Source: Actinoplanes nipponensis
GTDB taxonomy: Bacteria > Actinomycetota > Actinomycetes > Mycobacteriales > Micromonosporaceae
DNA length: 64,000 nucleotides
Direction: 5' to 3'
Assembly (NCBI RefSeq): GCF_016862275.1
Contig: NZ_BOMQ01000024.1
Location: 88,758 to 152,757 of the forward strand
Shown here piece by piece: positions 41,360 through 48,951 of the stretch. The stretch's first letter is position 1, and each line of letters starts with the position of its first letter. A program made the position numbers and the translations under genes. Under the pieces are notes generated by a model. That model saw only the letters and a list, made by a program, of their open reading frames with translations, had not been told where the DNA came from and searched no databases.

Positions 41360-42231
41360 CCGCCGTCGAGGCACATTTCCCCGGCTTCGCCGACAACATG
41401 CAGAAGCTCGTCGGCCACGGCCTGGAGTTCTACCTGGCGTCCAACGAGTCGCTGCGCCCGTTCCTCAACGAGGCCCCGTACGGCCACAAGCTCACCTGGC
41501 TCGACTTCACCGACACCACCGGGGACAAGGGCTGGGACACCGGCGAGTTCCTCAACCTGTTCAACGTGATGAACGGCATCGCGTTCGGCGACCGGGGCAT
41601 CCCGATGCCGCAGTGGGTGATGGTCGACCTGATCCTGATGCCGTCCGCCGCGGTCATCGCCGCGCTGCCGCAGTCGTCGTTCACCGAGATCCTCGAGACC
41701 AGCGCGTTCGACGAGGACGCCAAGCGGCACATGCGGGCCGTCTTCGACAAGGCCAAGCTGAGCTCCTACAACGGGCCGATCCCGATCGCCGGCTACTGCG
41801 CGGCGCCCAGCGCGGCCCCGGGCACCTGGGTCGGCTGGTCGCTGTGGTCGCTGTGGACCAGCGTCGGGCTGGGCAAGGCGCTCAAGGCGCTGGCGCTGTC
41901 GGCGTACCAGGCGCAGAAGCTGGACGGCGTCACCCAGTACGACAACAGCGCGCTGCGCGTGCACACCCGCTTCGGCCGGCTGCGCGTCATGGTGGCCACC
42001 GTGCCGTTCCACACCTCGCCCGGCTCGTTCGTCTACGAGAACGACTTCACCGTGCCGGTCACCGCGCCCGAGCCGGAGCCGACGTTCCTGCTCGACCCGT
42101 TCGACTACGAGCGGCAGCGGGCCATGCAGAAGGCCATCGAGCGCCACGAGTCGGTGTTCTACGTGCTCGCCCCCGGTCACCTGGTCCGGGACGGCCGGAC
42201 CTACGTGCCGATCCTCGAGATCCCCGCCTGA
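41356..42231 (+). CDS. protein of unknown function inside the arginine cluster
   Basis: A 291-residue soluble protein that I do not recognise. It is rich in Trp and Phe (WVGWSLWSLWTSVGLG at about 154-169, which may be amphipathic or membrane-proximal), has a mid-region QWVMVDLILMPSAAVIAALP, and ends FYVLAPGHLVRDGRTYVPIL. No cofactor loop, metal cluster or signal peptide is clear. It starts after GAGGAGG, linked by the 30-codon ORF to argR, and ends 12 bases before argG, so it is part of the arginine operon; it may work with this unusual argG. Codon use looks like its neighbours. Confidence 0.8.
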   Translation: MTAVEAHFPGFADNMQKLVGHGLEFYLASNESLRPFLNEAPYGHKLTWLDFTDTTGDKGWDTGEFLNLFNVMNGIAFGDRGIPMPQWVMVDLILMPSAAVIAALPQSSFTEILETSAFDEDAKRHMRAVFDKAKLSSYNGPIPIAGYCAAPSAAPGTWVGWSLWSLWTSVGLGKALKALALSAYQAQKLDGVTQYDNSALRVHTRFGRLRVMVATVPFHTSPGSFVYENDFTVPVTAPEPEPTFLLDPFDYERQRAMQKAIERHESVFYVLAPGHLVRDGRTYVPILEIPA

Positions 42232-42243
42232 TAAGGAAACCTG

Positions 42244-43488
42244 ATGTCCAAGCGCAAGATCGTCCTCGCCTTCTCCGGTGGCCTCGACACGTCGTACGCC
42301 CTGGTGTCCCTGCGCGAGCAGGGCTGGGAGGTGCTGACCGCCAACATCGACACCGGCGGCCTGCACAGCGGCGAGGGTGACGTGGTCCGGGCCCGCGCGG
42401 AGGAGCTGGGCTCGGCGCGGCACTTCGTCATCGACGCCCGCGAGGAGCTGTACGCCCGCGTGGTCACCTACGCGATCAAGGCGAACTACCTGCGCAACGG
42501 CGGCTACCCCTCGTGCGTCGGCGCGGAACGGCTGGTGCAGGCGGAGAAGGTCGTGCAGTGCGCGCTGGACAACGGCGCCGACGCGGTCGCGCACGGCTCC
42601 ACCGGCGCCGGCGCCGACCACGTGCGATACGACTCGGTGATCCGGGCGCTGGCGCCGCAACTGGAGATCATCACGCCGATCCGCGACGAGCGGCTGACCC
42701 GTGAGTTCGAACGCGACTTCCTGCGGCAGCACGGCTTCGAGACCAGCGACAAGGTCACCACGTACTCGATCAACGAGGGCCTGATCGGCACCTCGATCGG
42801 CGGCAAGGAGACCTACGGCTCGTGGGACTACCTGCCCGAGGAGGCCTGGGAGAGCACCAGGTCCATCAAGGACGCGCCCGAGGACGGCGTCGAGCTGATC
42901 CTGGCCTTCGACAAGGGCGAGGTCACCTCGGCGACCACGCTCGACGGCGCCCCGATCGAGGGCACCGGCCCGGGCACGCCCAACTACGCGATCCTGCGCG
43001 CCCTCAACGTGCTGGCCGCCGAGCACGGCGTCGGCCGCGGCATCCACATGGGCTCCACCATGGTCGGCAACCTGGCCCGGGTCGGCTTCGAGGCCCCGGG
43101 CATGCTCACGCTGATCGCCGCGCACCGGGAGCTGGAGCGCCTGACGCTGAGCAACCGGCAGCAGGCCACCAAGCTGCAGCTCGGCAACACGTACGGGGAC
43201 CTGCTGCACGAGGCGGTCTACTACGACCCGATCCTGGACGACTTCCGGGCGTTCCTGGACTCCAGCCAGGCCCGGGTCACCGGCGAGGTGCGGGTACGGC
43301 TGCAGAAGGGCAACGTCATCCCCCTCGGCAGCCGCAGCCCGTACAGCCTGCTGGACGCCGCGACCCGCCAGGGCGTGGTCTACGGCTACGGCTCGTCGCT
43401 GTGGACCGGCGAGCAGGCCCGCGCCTTCGCCCACATGTACGCCATTCCCGGCGCCATCGCGAAGAACGCGGGTCCGCAGGACAAATGA
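42244..43488 (+). CDS. argG: argininosuccinate synthase, atypical clade
   Basis: A 414-residue ATP-dependent ligase joining citrulline and aspartate. The ATP pyrophosphatase loop is AFSGGLDTSYALVSL (9-23), where common actinobacterial ArgG proteins have AYSGGLDTS followed by a different helix; NYLRNGGYPSCVGAERL, GSTGAGADHVRYD and IGTSIGGKETYGSWDY are of the divergent type I associate with Bacteroidetes-like sequences. Length slightly exceeds the usual 398-400. Needed for the pathway, as argH follows, unless a second argG exists elsewhere. ATG after AAGGAAA. It converges on dapE with 2 bases between stops. Confidence 0.9.
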   Translation: MSKRKIVLAFSGGLDTSYALVSLREQGWEVLTANIDTGGLHSGEGDVVRARAEELGSARHFVIDAREELYARVVTYAIKANYLRNGGYPSCVGAERLVQAEKVVQCALDNGADAVAHGSTGAGADHVRYDSVIRALAPQLEIITPIRDERLTREFERDFLRQHGFETSDKVTTYSINEGLIGTSIGGKETYGSWDYLPEEAWESTRSIKDAPEDGVELILAFDKGEVTSATTLDGAPIEGTGPGTPNYAILRALNVLAAEHGVGRGIHMGSTMVGNLARVGFEAPGMLTLIAAHRELERLTLSNRQQATKLQLGNTYGDLLHEAVYYDPILDDFRAFLDSSQARVTGEVRVRLQKGNVIPLGSRSPYSLLDAATRQGVVYGYGSSLWTGEQARAFAHMYAIPGAIAKNAGPQDK

Positions 43489-43490
43489 CG

Positions 43491-44558
43491 TCAGGACAAC
43501 CAGGCGGTCAGCACCCGCTCGCATTCGCGGATCTCGGCGACGGGGACGTACTCCTCGTCGGTGTGGGCCAGCAGCGGGTCGCCCGGCGCGTAGTTCACGG
43601 CCGGGATGCCGAGTTCGGCGAAGCGGGCCACGTCCGTCCAGCCGAACTTCGGCGCCGGCTCCTTGCCGACCACGGCCAGGAACTCGGCCGCCGCGGGCCG
43701 GTCGAGGCCGGGGCGCGCCCCCGGCGCCTGGTCGCGGATCTCCAGCTCGTAGCCGGCGAAGACCTCCCGCAGGTACGCGTAGGCCTCGGCGATGCCGCGG
43801 TCCGGCGCGAACCGGTGGTTGATGTCGATGACGCACTCGTCGGGCAGCACGTTGCCCGCGATGCCGCCGGAGATGTTCACGGCGTTCAGGCCCTCGTGGT
43901 ACTGCAGCCCGTCGACCATCGGGCGGCGCGGCTCGTAGGCGTTGAGGATGGCCAGCACGGGGGCGGCGGCGTGGATCGCGTTGACCCCGCGCCAGGCCCG
44001 GGCGGTGTGCGCGGCCTTGCCGCGCAGCGTGATCCGCACCCGCATGGTGCCCTGGCAGCCGCCCTCGACCCCGCTGTTGGAGGGCTCGCCGAGGATGGCG
44101 AAGTCGCCGGCCAGCCAGTCGGGGTGGTTGCGCACGAGCCGGCCCAGCCCGTTGCGGACCGAGGCGACCTCCTCGTTGTCGTAGCAGACGAAGGTGAGGT
44201 CGTGGCGCGGCTCGGTGACGGTCGCGGCGATGCGCAGCTGGGTGGCCAGGCCGGCCTTCATGTCGCAGGTGCCGCGCCCGTGCAGCAGCTGGGCGTCGCC
44301 CTCGCCGGTGGTCCAGGTCGGCAGATTATCCTTGATCGGTACCGTGTCCAGGTGCCCGGCCAGGACGATCCGCTTGTCCCGGCCCAGGTTCGTGCGGGCC
44401 ACCACGGCGTCGCCGTCGCGCAGCACCTCGAGGTGGCCGAGCTTGCGCAGGGAGGCCTCCACGGCGTCCGCGAGCGTGGCCTCGTCCCCGCTCACCGAGG
44501 GGATGTCGCAGAGCGCGCGGGTCAGTGAGACAACATCATCGTGCAGGTCGAGCGTCAT
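43491..44558 (-). CDS. dapE: succinyl-diaminopimelate desuccinylase
   Basis: A 355-residue M20 metallo-hydrolase of the lysine/diaminopimelate pathway, close in sequence to mycobacterial DapE (opening [20 protein letters not shown]). Metal ligands: His69 and Asp71 (LAGHLDTVP), Asp99 (GTCDMKAG), Glu129/130 (DNEEV); later [20 protein letters not shown]-like block. An ArgE role is less likely because argJ makes ArgE unnecessary. It sits on the opposite strand between argG and argH. The ATG has TAGGGT 7 nt upstream, a leaderless promoter. Confidence 0.93.
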   Translation of the reverse strand: [355 protein letters not shown]

Positions 44559-44565
44559 GGCATCG

Positions 44566-44592
44566 ACCCTATCGTTGGTACCGGGAAACGAT
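44566..44592. promoter_or_regulatory. divergent dapE/argH promoter with inverted repeat
   Basis: On the minus strand TAGGGT (44566-44571) is the dapE -10. Overlapping it, ATCGTT (44571-44576) and AACGAT (44587-44592) form a 6-bp inverted repeat with a 10-base spacer around GGTACC. A protein bound here could affect both dapE and argH; it does not match a clear ARG box. Confidence 0.45.
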
Positions 44593-44607
44593 TGAAGGAG
44601 TGAACGC

Positions 44608-46038
44608 GTGCCGGAGACCGAAGGTCCGACCAGGCTGTGGGGTGGCCGTTTCGCCGGCGGACCGGCGGACGCCCTGGCCCGGCTGAGCGTGAGCGTGCAT
44701 TTCGACTGGCGCCTGGCGCCGTACGACATCGCCGCCTCCCGCGCCCACGCCCGCGTGCTGGCCGGCGCGGGCCTGCTCGACAACGACGAGCTGGGCCAGA
44801 TGCTCGCCGCGCTGGACGACCTGGAGTCGGCGTGCGCGGCGGGGGAGTTCCGCCCGACCGTCGAGGACGAGGACGTGCACACCGCGCTGGAGCGCGGGCT
44901 GCTGGAACGCCTGGGCACGCTGGGCGGCAAGCTGCGCGCCGGCCGCTCCCGCAACGACCAGGTCGCCACCGACCTGCGGATGTACCTGCGCGACCACGCC
45001 CGCGGGGTGGCCGCCGCGGTCGTCGAGCTGGCGGACGCGCTGCTGGAGCAGGCCGGCCGGCACGTCGACACCCCGGCGCCGGGCCTGACCCACGTGCAGC
45101 ACGCCCAGCCGGTGAGCTTCGGCCACTGGCTGCTGGCCCACGTCCAGCCGCTGCTGCGCGACCTGGACCGGCTGCGCGACTGGGACGCCCGCGCGGCGAT
45201 CTCCCCGCTGGGCTCGGGCGCGCTGGCCGGCTCGTCGCTGCCGCTGGACCCGGCCGCGGTCGCCAAGGAGCTGGGCTTCCAGGCGCCGGCGCAGAACTCG
45301 ATGGACGCGGTGTCGGACCGCGACTTCGTGGCCGAGTTCCTGTTCATCACCAGCCTGATCGGCGTGCACCTGTCCCGCCTCGGCGAGGAGGTGGTGCTCT
45401 GGACCTCCCAGGAGTTCGGCTGGGTGATCCTCGACGACGCGTTCGCCACCGGCAGCTCGATCATGCCGCAGAAGAAGAACGCGGACATCGCGGAGCTGGC
45501 CCGCGGCAAGGCGGGCCGGCTGATCGGCGGCCTGGTCGCGGTGCTGACCATGCTCAAGGGCCTGCCGCTGACCTACGACCGCGACATGCAGGAGGACAAG
45601 GAGCCGGCCTTCGACGCGATCGACACGCTGCTGCTCCTGCTGCCCGCGCTGGCCGGCATGATCTCCACCATGACGGTCCGGGTGGACCGCCTGGCCGCGG
45701 CCGCGCCGGTCGGCTTCTCGCTGGCCACCGAGGTGGCCGACTGGCTGGTCCGCAAGCACGTGCCGTTCCGCGACGCCCACGAGATCACCGGCCGGCTGGT
45801 GGCGCTGTGCGCGGCCCGCGAGTGCGAGCTGGAGGACGTCTCGGACGAGGACCTGAAGACGGTCAGCGAACACCTGGACCCGTCGGTGCGCGAGGTGCTC
45901 AGCGTCCGGTCGGCGCTGGCCGGGCGGACCACGCCGGGCTCGACCGGGCCGGGCCCGGTCGCCGACCAGCTCCAGACGGCGTCCGACAAGCTCGACAGCT
46001 GGCGGGAATGGTCCATCGAGCCGGTGGTGCCGCGCTAG
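44608..46038 (+). CDS. argH: argininosuccinate lyase
   Basis: A 476-residue member of the fumarase/aspartase superfamily, cleaving argininosuccinate into arginine and fumarate. Signature TGSSIMPQKKN (281-291, catalytic Ser in the mobile loop), KLRAGRSRNDQVATDLRMYL and THVQHAQPVSFGHW with the conserved His are present. GTG start after GAAGGAG. Cut off from argG by dapE on the other strand, so it has its own promoter. Last gene of the arginine cluster. Confidence 0.97.
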   Translation: MPETEGPTRLWGGRFAGGPADALARLSVSVHFDWRLAPYDIAASRAHARVLAGAGLLDNDELGQMLAALDDLESACAAGEFRPTVEDEDVHTALERGLLERLGTLGGKLRAGRSRNDQVATDLRMYLRDHARGVAAAVVELADALLEQAGRHVDTPAPGLTHVQHAQPVSFGHWLLAHVQPLLRDLDRLRDWDARAAISPLGSGALAGSSLPLDPAAVAKELGFQAPAQNSMDAVSDRDFVAEFLFITSLIGVHLSRLGEEVVLWTSQEFGWVILDDAFATGSSIMPQKKNADIAELARGKAGRLIGGLVAVLTMLKGLPLTYDRDMQEDKEPAFDAIDTLLLLLPALAGMISTMTVRVDRLAAAAPVGFSLATEVADWLVRKHVPFRDAHEITGRLVALCAARECELEDVSDEDLKTVSEHLDPSVREVLSVRSALAGRTTPGSTGPGPVADQLQTASDKLDSWREWSIEPVVPR

Positions 46039-46523
46039 TCCCCAATCCGGTATGGGTGGTCTTCTCCTCAGGTACGGGTGTGTGCCGACCACCACCGCAC
46101 CACCGCCGCCCGCCACCACCACGCAGCTCCGATCGGCTCCGGCCCGGCGGGCGACCGCCGGGCTGAAGCCGTGGACGACACCGCCTGCGTAAGTAGTTGC
46201 TCACCTTGCCCGCCCGTCGCCATGCCCACCTTCGATCAGGCGCCGCCACCCGGAGAGGGCGGACGGTGCTCGTGGTGGAGGACGAACCGGCACTGGTCCG
46301 CATTGCCGGCAACGGCGGACATCACCGGGCTCGTGGCCCGCAGCGGCCAGGGTCGGCGGGCGGGCGGCGACGGCGGCCGCCGGTTGCTCGCGCCGGTCAC
46401 CAGCGCAGCTTCACCGGGACCGGCCGGTCACCTTTCGGCGGGGGCTGAAAGGTGTGGCCGGTGGTTCCGGGCGCTCCGCACGATGGGGGCACCGGATTCA
46501 TCGGTCGACAACGGAGGCACCCC
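46039..46523. other. 485-base gap with hairpin and a receiver-like remnant
   Basis: No intact gene. It begins with an ACC-rich stretch (46085-46125), contains a short receiver-domain-like coding fragment (46260-46307), and ends in a leader with a perfect 8-bp hairpin CACCTTTC/GAAAGGTG (46429-46436 with 46447-46454) 70 bases before the DUF2690 gene. GC content and sequence suggest decayed DNA rather than a regulatory element. Confidence 0.5.
46260..46307 (+). pseudogene. possible remnant of a response-regulator receiver domain
   Basis: One frame reads RTVLVVEDEPALVRIAG, a near-perfect match to the first beta strand, acidic pair and helix alpha-1 of receiver domains. Beyond it no frame recovers the phospho-Asp region (xxxDxxMP) or Lys. 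The match is short, so chance cannot be excluded in GC-rich DNA. If real, it is an old fragment of a deleted gene, in keeping with the transposase wreck 700 bases further on. Confidence 0.3.
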
Positions 46524-47000
46524 ATGCGCTCAGTGCTGCGGAACAGCGGGACCCGGCTGGCGATGGCGCTGCTGCTGGCCGTCGGCGGGCTGGTCGGCTT
46601 CACGCCGGCTCCCGCCTCGGCGGCGGCCTGCTACGCCGGCAGCTGCGACTACTGGGACCCCGGCACGGCGGGCTGCACCGCCGGCTCCGAGGTCCGGAGC
46701 GAGTTCTCGATACGCAGCTGGCGGTACAAGGTGATGTACTCGCCGGCCTGTCACGCCGGCTGGGCCGAGGTGACCTCGGGCGGCCCGTACGAATGCGTGG
46801 CCCCGTACCTGCACCTGCTCGTGCGCACGAGCTCCGTGGGCTCACCGGTGAGCCGCCGGGTGAAGTACATCCCCAGCTGCCTGGATGTGGGGCAGACGGC
46901 CCGCACGACCATGGCCTCGTACAACTACTGGCTGCAGACCTGCGCCTCGAACCTGGAGAACGACATCTTCCCGGCCGGCCGCTGCACCGGAGTCGTCTAG
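46524..47000 (+). CDS. secreted DUF2690 protein
   Basis: A 158-residue exported protein. Signal peptide about 1-33 (MALLLAVGGLVGFTPAPASA, cleavage Ala-x-Ala). Mature part shows the DUF2690 pattern CYAGSCDYWDPGTAGCTAGS, an SWRYKVMYSPACHAGWAEV segment and six further spaced Cys that may form disulphides. Function unknown; such proteins are common in actinobacterial secretomes. ATG follows GGAGG. A transposase wreck starts 3 bases after its stop without having cut it. Confidence 0.75.
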   Translation: MRSVLRNSGTRLAMALLLAVGGLVGFTPAPASAAACYAGSCDYWDPGTAGCTAGSEVRSEFSIRSWRYKVMYSPACHAGWAEVTSGGPYECVAPYLHLLVRTSSVGSPVSRRVKYIPSCLDVGQTARTTMASYNYWLQTCASNLENDIFPAGRCTGVV

Positions 47001-47002
47001 GA

Positions 47003-47430
47003 GCCGTCTTCTGCGGCGATGGGCCTGTGGGTCGGACGGTTGCGGGATCGTCGCCCGGTTGTAGTGCCGGTGCCGCCAGTCGCGGATCGCGCGCGAGGAC
47101 TACGCCTTGTCGGTAAGCATCCGGCGCGGGCGTTGCCGCGGCCGTCCACCGCCGAGCCGGGGCACTGCGATGGCCTTCATGACCGCAGCAAACTGCGGGG
47201 CATCACCGGCCTGTCCGGCCGTGCTGTGGCCGCCTTTCCCAGCCGCACCCCAGCAGCATGCGGATGGGCTCGGACTACGGTCGAGTCGACCGCGGCGACC
47301 AGCCAGTCCCACTCGCCGTCGGCGTCCGCGTCGTCCTGCACCGCAACCGACAGCCGCGGCCAGGTCCCGTCGATTGACCAACGCCGCCACCGCGGGTAGG
47401 CGCCTTGGCATGACCGAACTCCGCCCACAT
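47003..47430 (-). pseudogene. IS5-family transposase wreck
   Basis: Reading leftwards: RWRRWSIDGTWPRL ... VDSTVVRAHPHAAGVR (about 47410-47240), then in another frame GQAGDAPQFAAVMKAI and VPRLGGGRPRQRP (about 47235-47115), then after an in-frame TAG (47102-47100, where family members have Tyr of DKAYSSRAIR) SSRAIRDWRH and ATIPQPSDPQAHRRRRR. These follow IS5/IS112-type transposases in order. There is at least one frameshift, one internal deletion between the blocks, one nonsense codon, and both ends are gone. No terminal inverted repeats were found. Clearly non-functional. Confidence 0.85.
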
Positions 47431-47540
47431 CCCGTCGGAGACCGATCGACGAACTGCCATGACCTCACCACGAGCGATAGATCCGGAAGACGCTCCTCAG
47501 GTGAGCCGCTGCGCTGACCCGGCGGATCGCGTTCGCCGGG

Positions 47541-48464
47541 TCAGGGGGCGCTGACGCGCTCGTCGTGGTCGTTGTCGGCGGGCTGGTGCTGCGCCGGCGT
47601 CGCCGTGGCCGCCGGGCGGCGGGTGCGCTGCCGGATCGCCAGTCCCAGGGCCGTCAGCACCGCCGCGCCGGTGACCAGGCCGACCGTCGCGGTCGGGACG
47701 TCCAGCAGCTTCAGCGAGCTGGCCAGCAGCACGACCACCAGCGCGGCCCGCACGATGCCGCCCGGCGCCCGCGACGAGATCCGGGCGCCCAGCAGCACGC
47801 CCGGGATCGAGCCGATCAGCACCGCGCCGGCGATGTCCAGCTGCAGGTCGCCGAAGAGGGCGTGTCCGACGGCGGCCGAGACGACCAGCGGGATCGCCTG
47901 GATCAGGTCGGTGCCGACCAGGTCGTTGGCGCGCAGCCGGGGGTACAGCGCGAGCAGCGCGACGATGATCAGCGAACCGGAGCCGACCGAGGTCAGCCCC
48001 ACGATCAGGCCGCCGCCCACGCCGACCAGCAGCGTCGGCAGCGGGCGTACCTCGATCGGCTCGGCCGGGCCGTCGGCCCGCTGGTGGCGGGTCACCCAGG
48101 CCTTGAGCAGCATGCCGCCGGCCGCCAGCAGCAGCGCGACGCCCAGCGCGACCTTGATCGTGTGCTGCACGGTCTCGTCGTCGCCGAGCACCCGCAGCAG
48201 CAGCACGCCGAGGAAGGCGCTGGGCACGCTGCCGGCGCACAGCCACCGGACGAGCCGCCAGTTGACCGTGCCCCGCAGGGCGTGCACCCAGCCGCCGAAC
48301 GGCTTCATGACCGCGCTGGCGGCCAGGTCGCTGGAGACGGCGGCGACCGGCGGGATGCCGAAGACCAGCACCAGGATGGGGGTCATCAGGGCGCCGCCGC
48401 CCATGCCGGTGAGGCCGACCACGATGCCGACGCCGAGACCGGCGAGCGCCAGGGTGAGATCCAT
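47541..48464 (-). CDS. TauE/SafE-family sulfite/organic-anion exporter
   Basis: A 307-residue membrane protein with about eight helices and the two repeated glycine-rich signatures of TauE/SafE: GVGIVVGLTGMGGGALMTPIL near the start and VGGGLIVGLTSVGSGSLIIVAL in the second half. Members export sulfite, sulfoacetate or related anions. The last 40 residues are a polar cytoplasmic tail. Its own promoter (TTGATA-16-TAGACA) lies just upstream, and a small exported CxxC protein gene precedes it on the same strand. Confidence 0.88.
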   Translation of the reverse strand: MDLTLALAGLGVGIVVGLTGMGGGALMTPILVLVFGIPPVAAVSSDLAASAVMKPFGGWVHALRGTVNWRLVRWLCAGSVPSAFLGVLLLRVLGDDETVQHTIKVALGVALLLAAGGMLLKAWVTRHQRADGPAEPIEVRPLPTLLVGVGGGLIVGLTSVGSGSLIIVALLALYPRLRANDLVGTDLIQAIPLVVSAAVGHALFGDLQLDIAGAVLIGSIPGVLLGARISSRAPGGIVRAALVVVLLASSLKLLDVPTATVGLVTGAAVLTALGLAIRQRTRRPAATATPAQHQPADNDHDERVSAP

Positions 48465-48493
48465 CGGTCGAGTCTCGGCCAGAATCCCTGCCT

Positions 48494-48521
48494 TGTCTAC
48501 TAACTCGGTCGACTATATCAA
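48494..48521 (-). promoter_or_regulatory. promoter of the TauE/SafE gene
   Basis: On the minus strand TTGATA (48521-48516), 16-base spacer, TAGACA (48499-48494), 30 bases before the ATG. The surrounding 48490-48535 is the most AT-rich patch in the window and contains TATAT and near-palindromic ATAGTTGATATAGT, a possible operator. Confidence 0.5.
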
Positions 48522-48536
48522 CTATTGGAACAGGGA

Positions 48537-48725
48537 TCACGCGTACGGGCGCCCGCCCGCGACGGCCGTCGCGACGCCGGGCAGCGGCGCGTCCTTGTCC
48601 TCGCAGGTCTGGCAGTGCTTGGCCGCGGCCGGGCCGACCGCGATGGTCAGCGCGCAGACCAGACCGGTCAGCGCGGCGATCACGACGGCGGGCCCGCGCC
48701 GGTGGAGGTGAGTGTTCATGTCCAT
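48537..48725 (-). CDS. small exported CxxC protein
   Basis: A 62-residue protein: a membrane/signal segment (about 12-34, AVVIAALTGLVCALTIAVGP) followed by AAAKHCQTCEDKDAPLPG and a short tail. The exposed Cys-x-x-Cys could bind a metal or a sulfur species. I keep the ATG at 48725 because AGGAAGG lies close upstream; the ATG two codons later is also possible. It precedes the TauE/SafE gene by 72 bases and is divergent from the LysR gene, suggesting one functional unit. Confidence 0.6.
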   Translation of the reverse strand: MDMNTHLHRRGPAVVIAALTGLVCALTIAVGPAAAKHCQTCEDKDAPLPGVATAVAGGRPYA

Positions 48726-48840
48726 GAGGCCTTCCTGATGGTGGGTGCGGGCGGCGTCCGCCCGTCATGACCATCGGAGCGCCGGAGCGCCGCCGGAATA
48801 CACTCCCGGGCCGATGGCTCGGGAAAACCTCGATGTGACC

Positions 48841-48902
48841 GCTAACATCGCCCTTGTTGCCGCTCTGTTGCGGCTTGACTACGGGAATGTTAGCGATAAC
48901 AC
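48841..48902 (+). promoter_or_regulatory. LysR promoter with nested inverted repeats
   Basis: TTGACT (48875-48880), 16 bases, TAACAC (48897-48902) form a good promoter. GCTAACAT (48841-48848) and ATGTTAGC (48887-48894) are perfect inverted copies 38 bases apart, and TGTTA-GCGA-TAACA (48888-48901) is a palindrome over the -10. This is the layout of an autoregulated LysR gene with a divergent target. Confidence 0.65.
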
Positions 48903-48951
48903 TGCGAGGACGGATCGATGGAGACGAGCGGGGTCACCGAGGAGGTCGCCC

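Noticed and set aside
43491..44558. Assignment of the M20 hydrolase as ArgE because it lies in the arginine cluster
   Set aside because: The sequence follows DapE closely, and argJ recycles the acetyl group so ArgE is not needed.
46429..46454. A riboswitch (for example cyclic-di-AMP) ahead of the secreted DUF2690 gene
   Set aside because: One 8-bp hairpin is present but none of the conserved aptamer blocks of ydaO-type or other known riboswitches.
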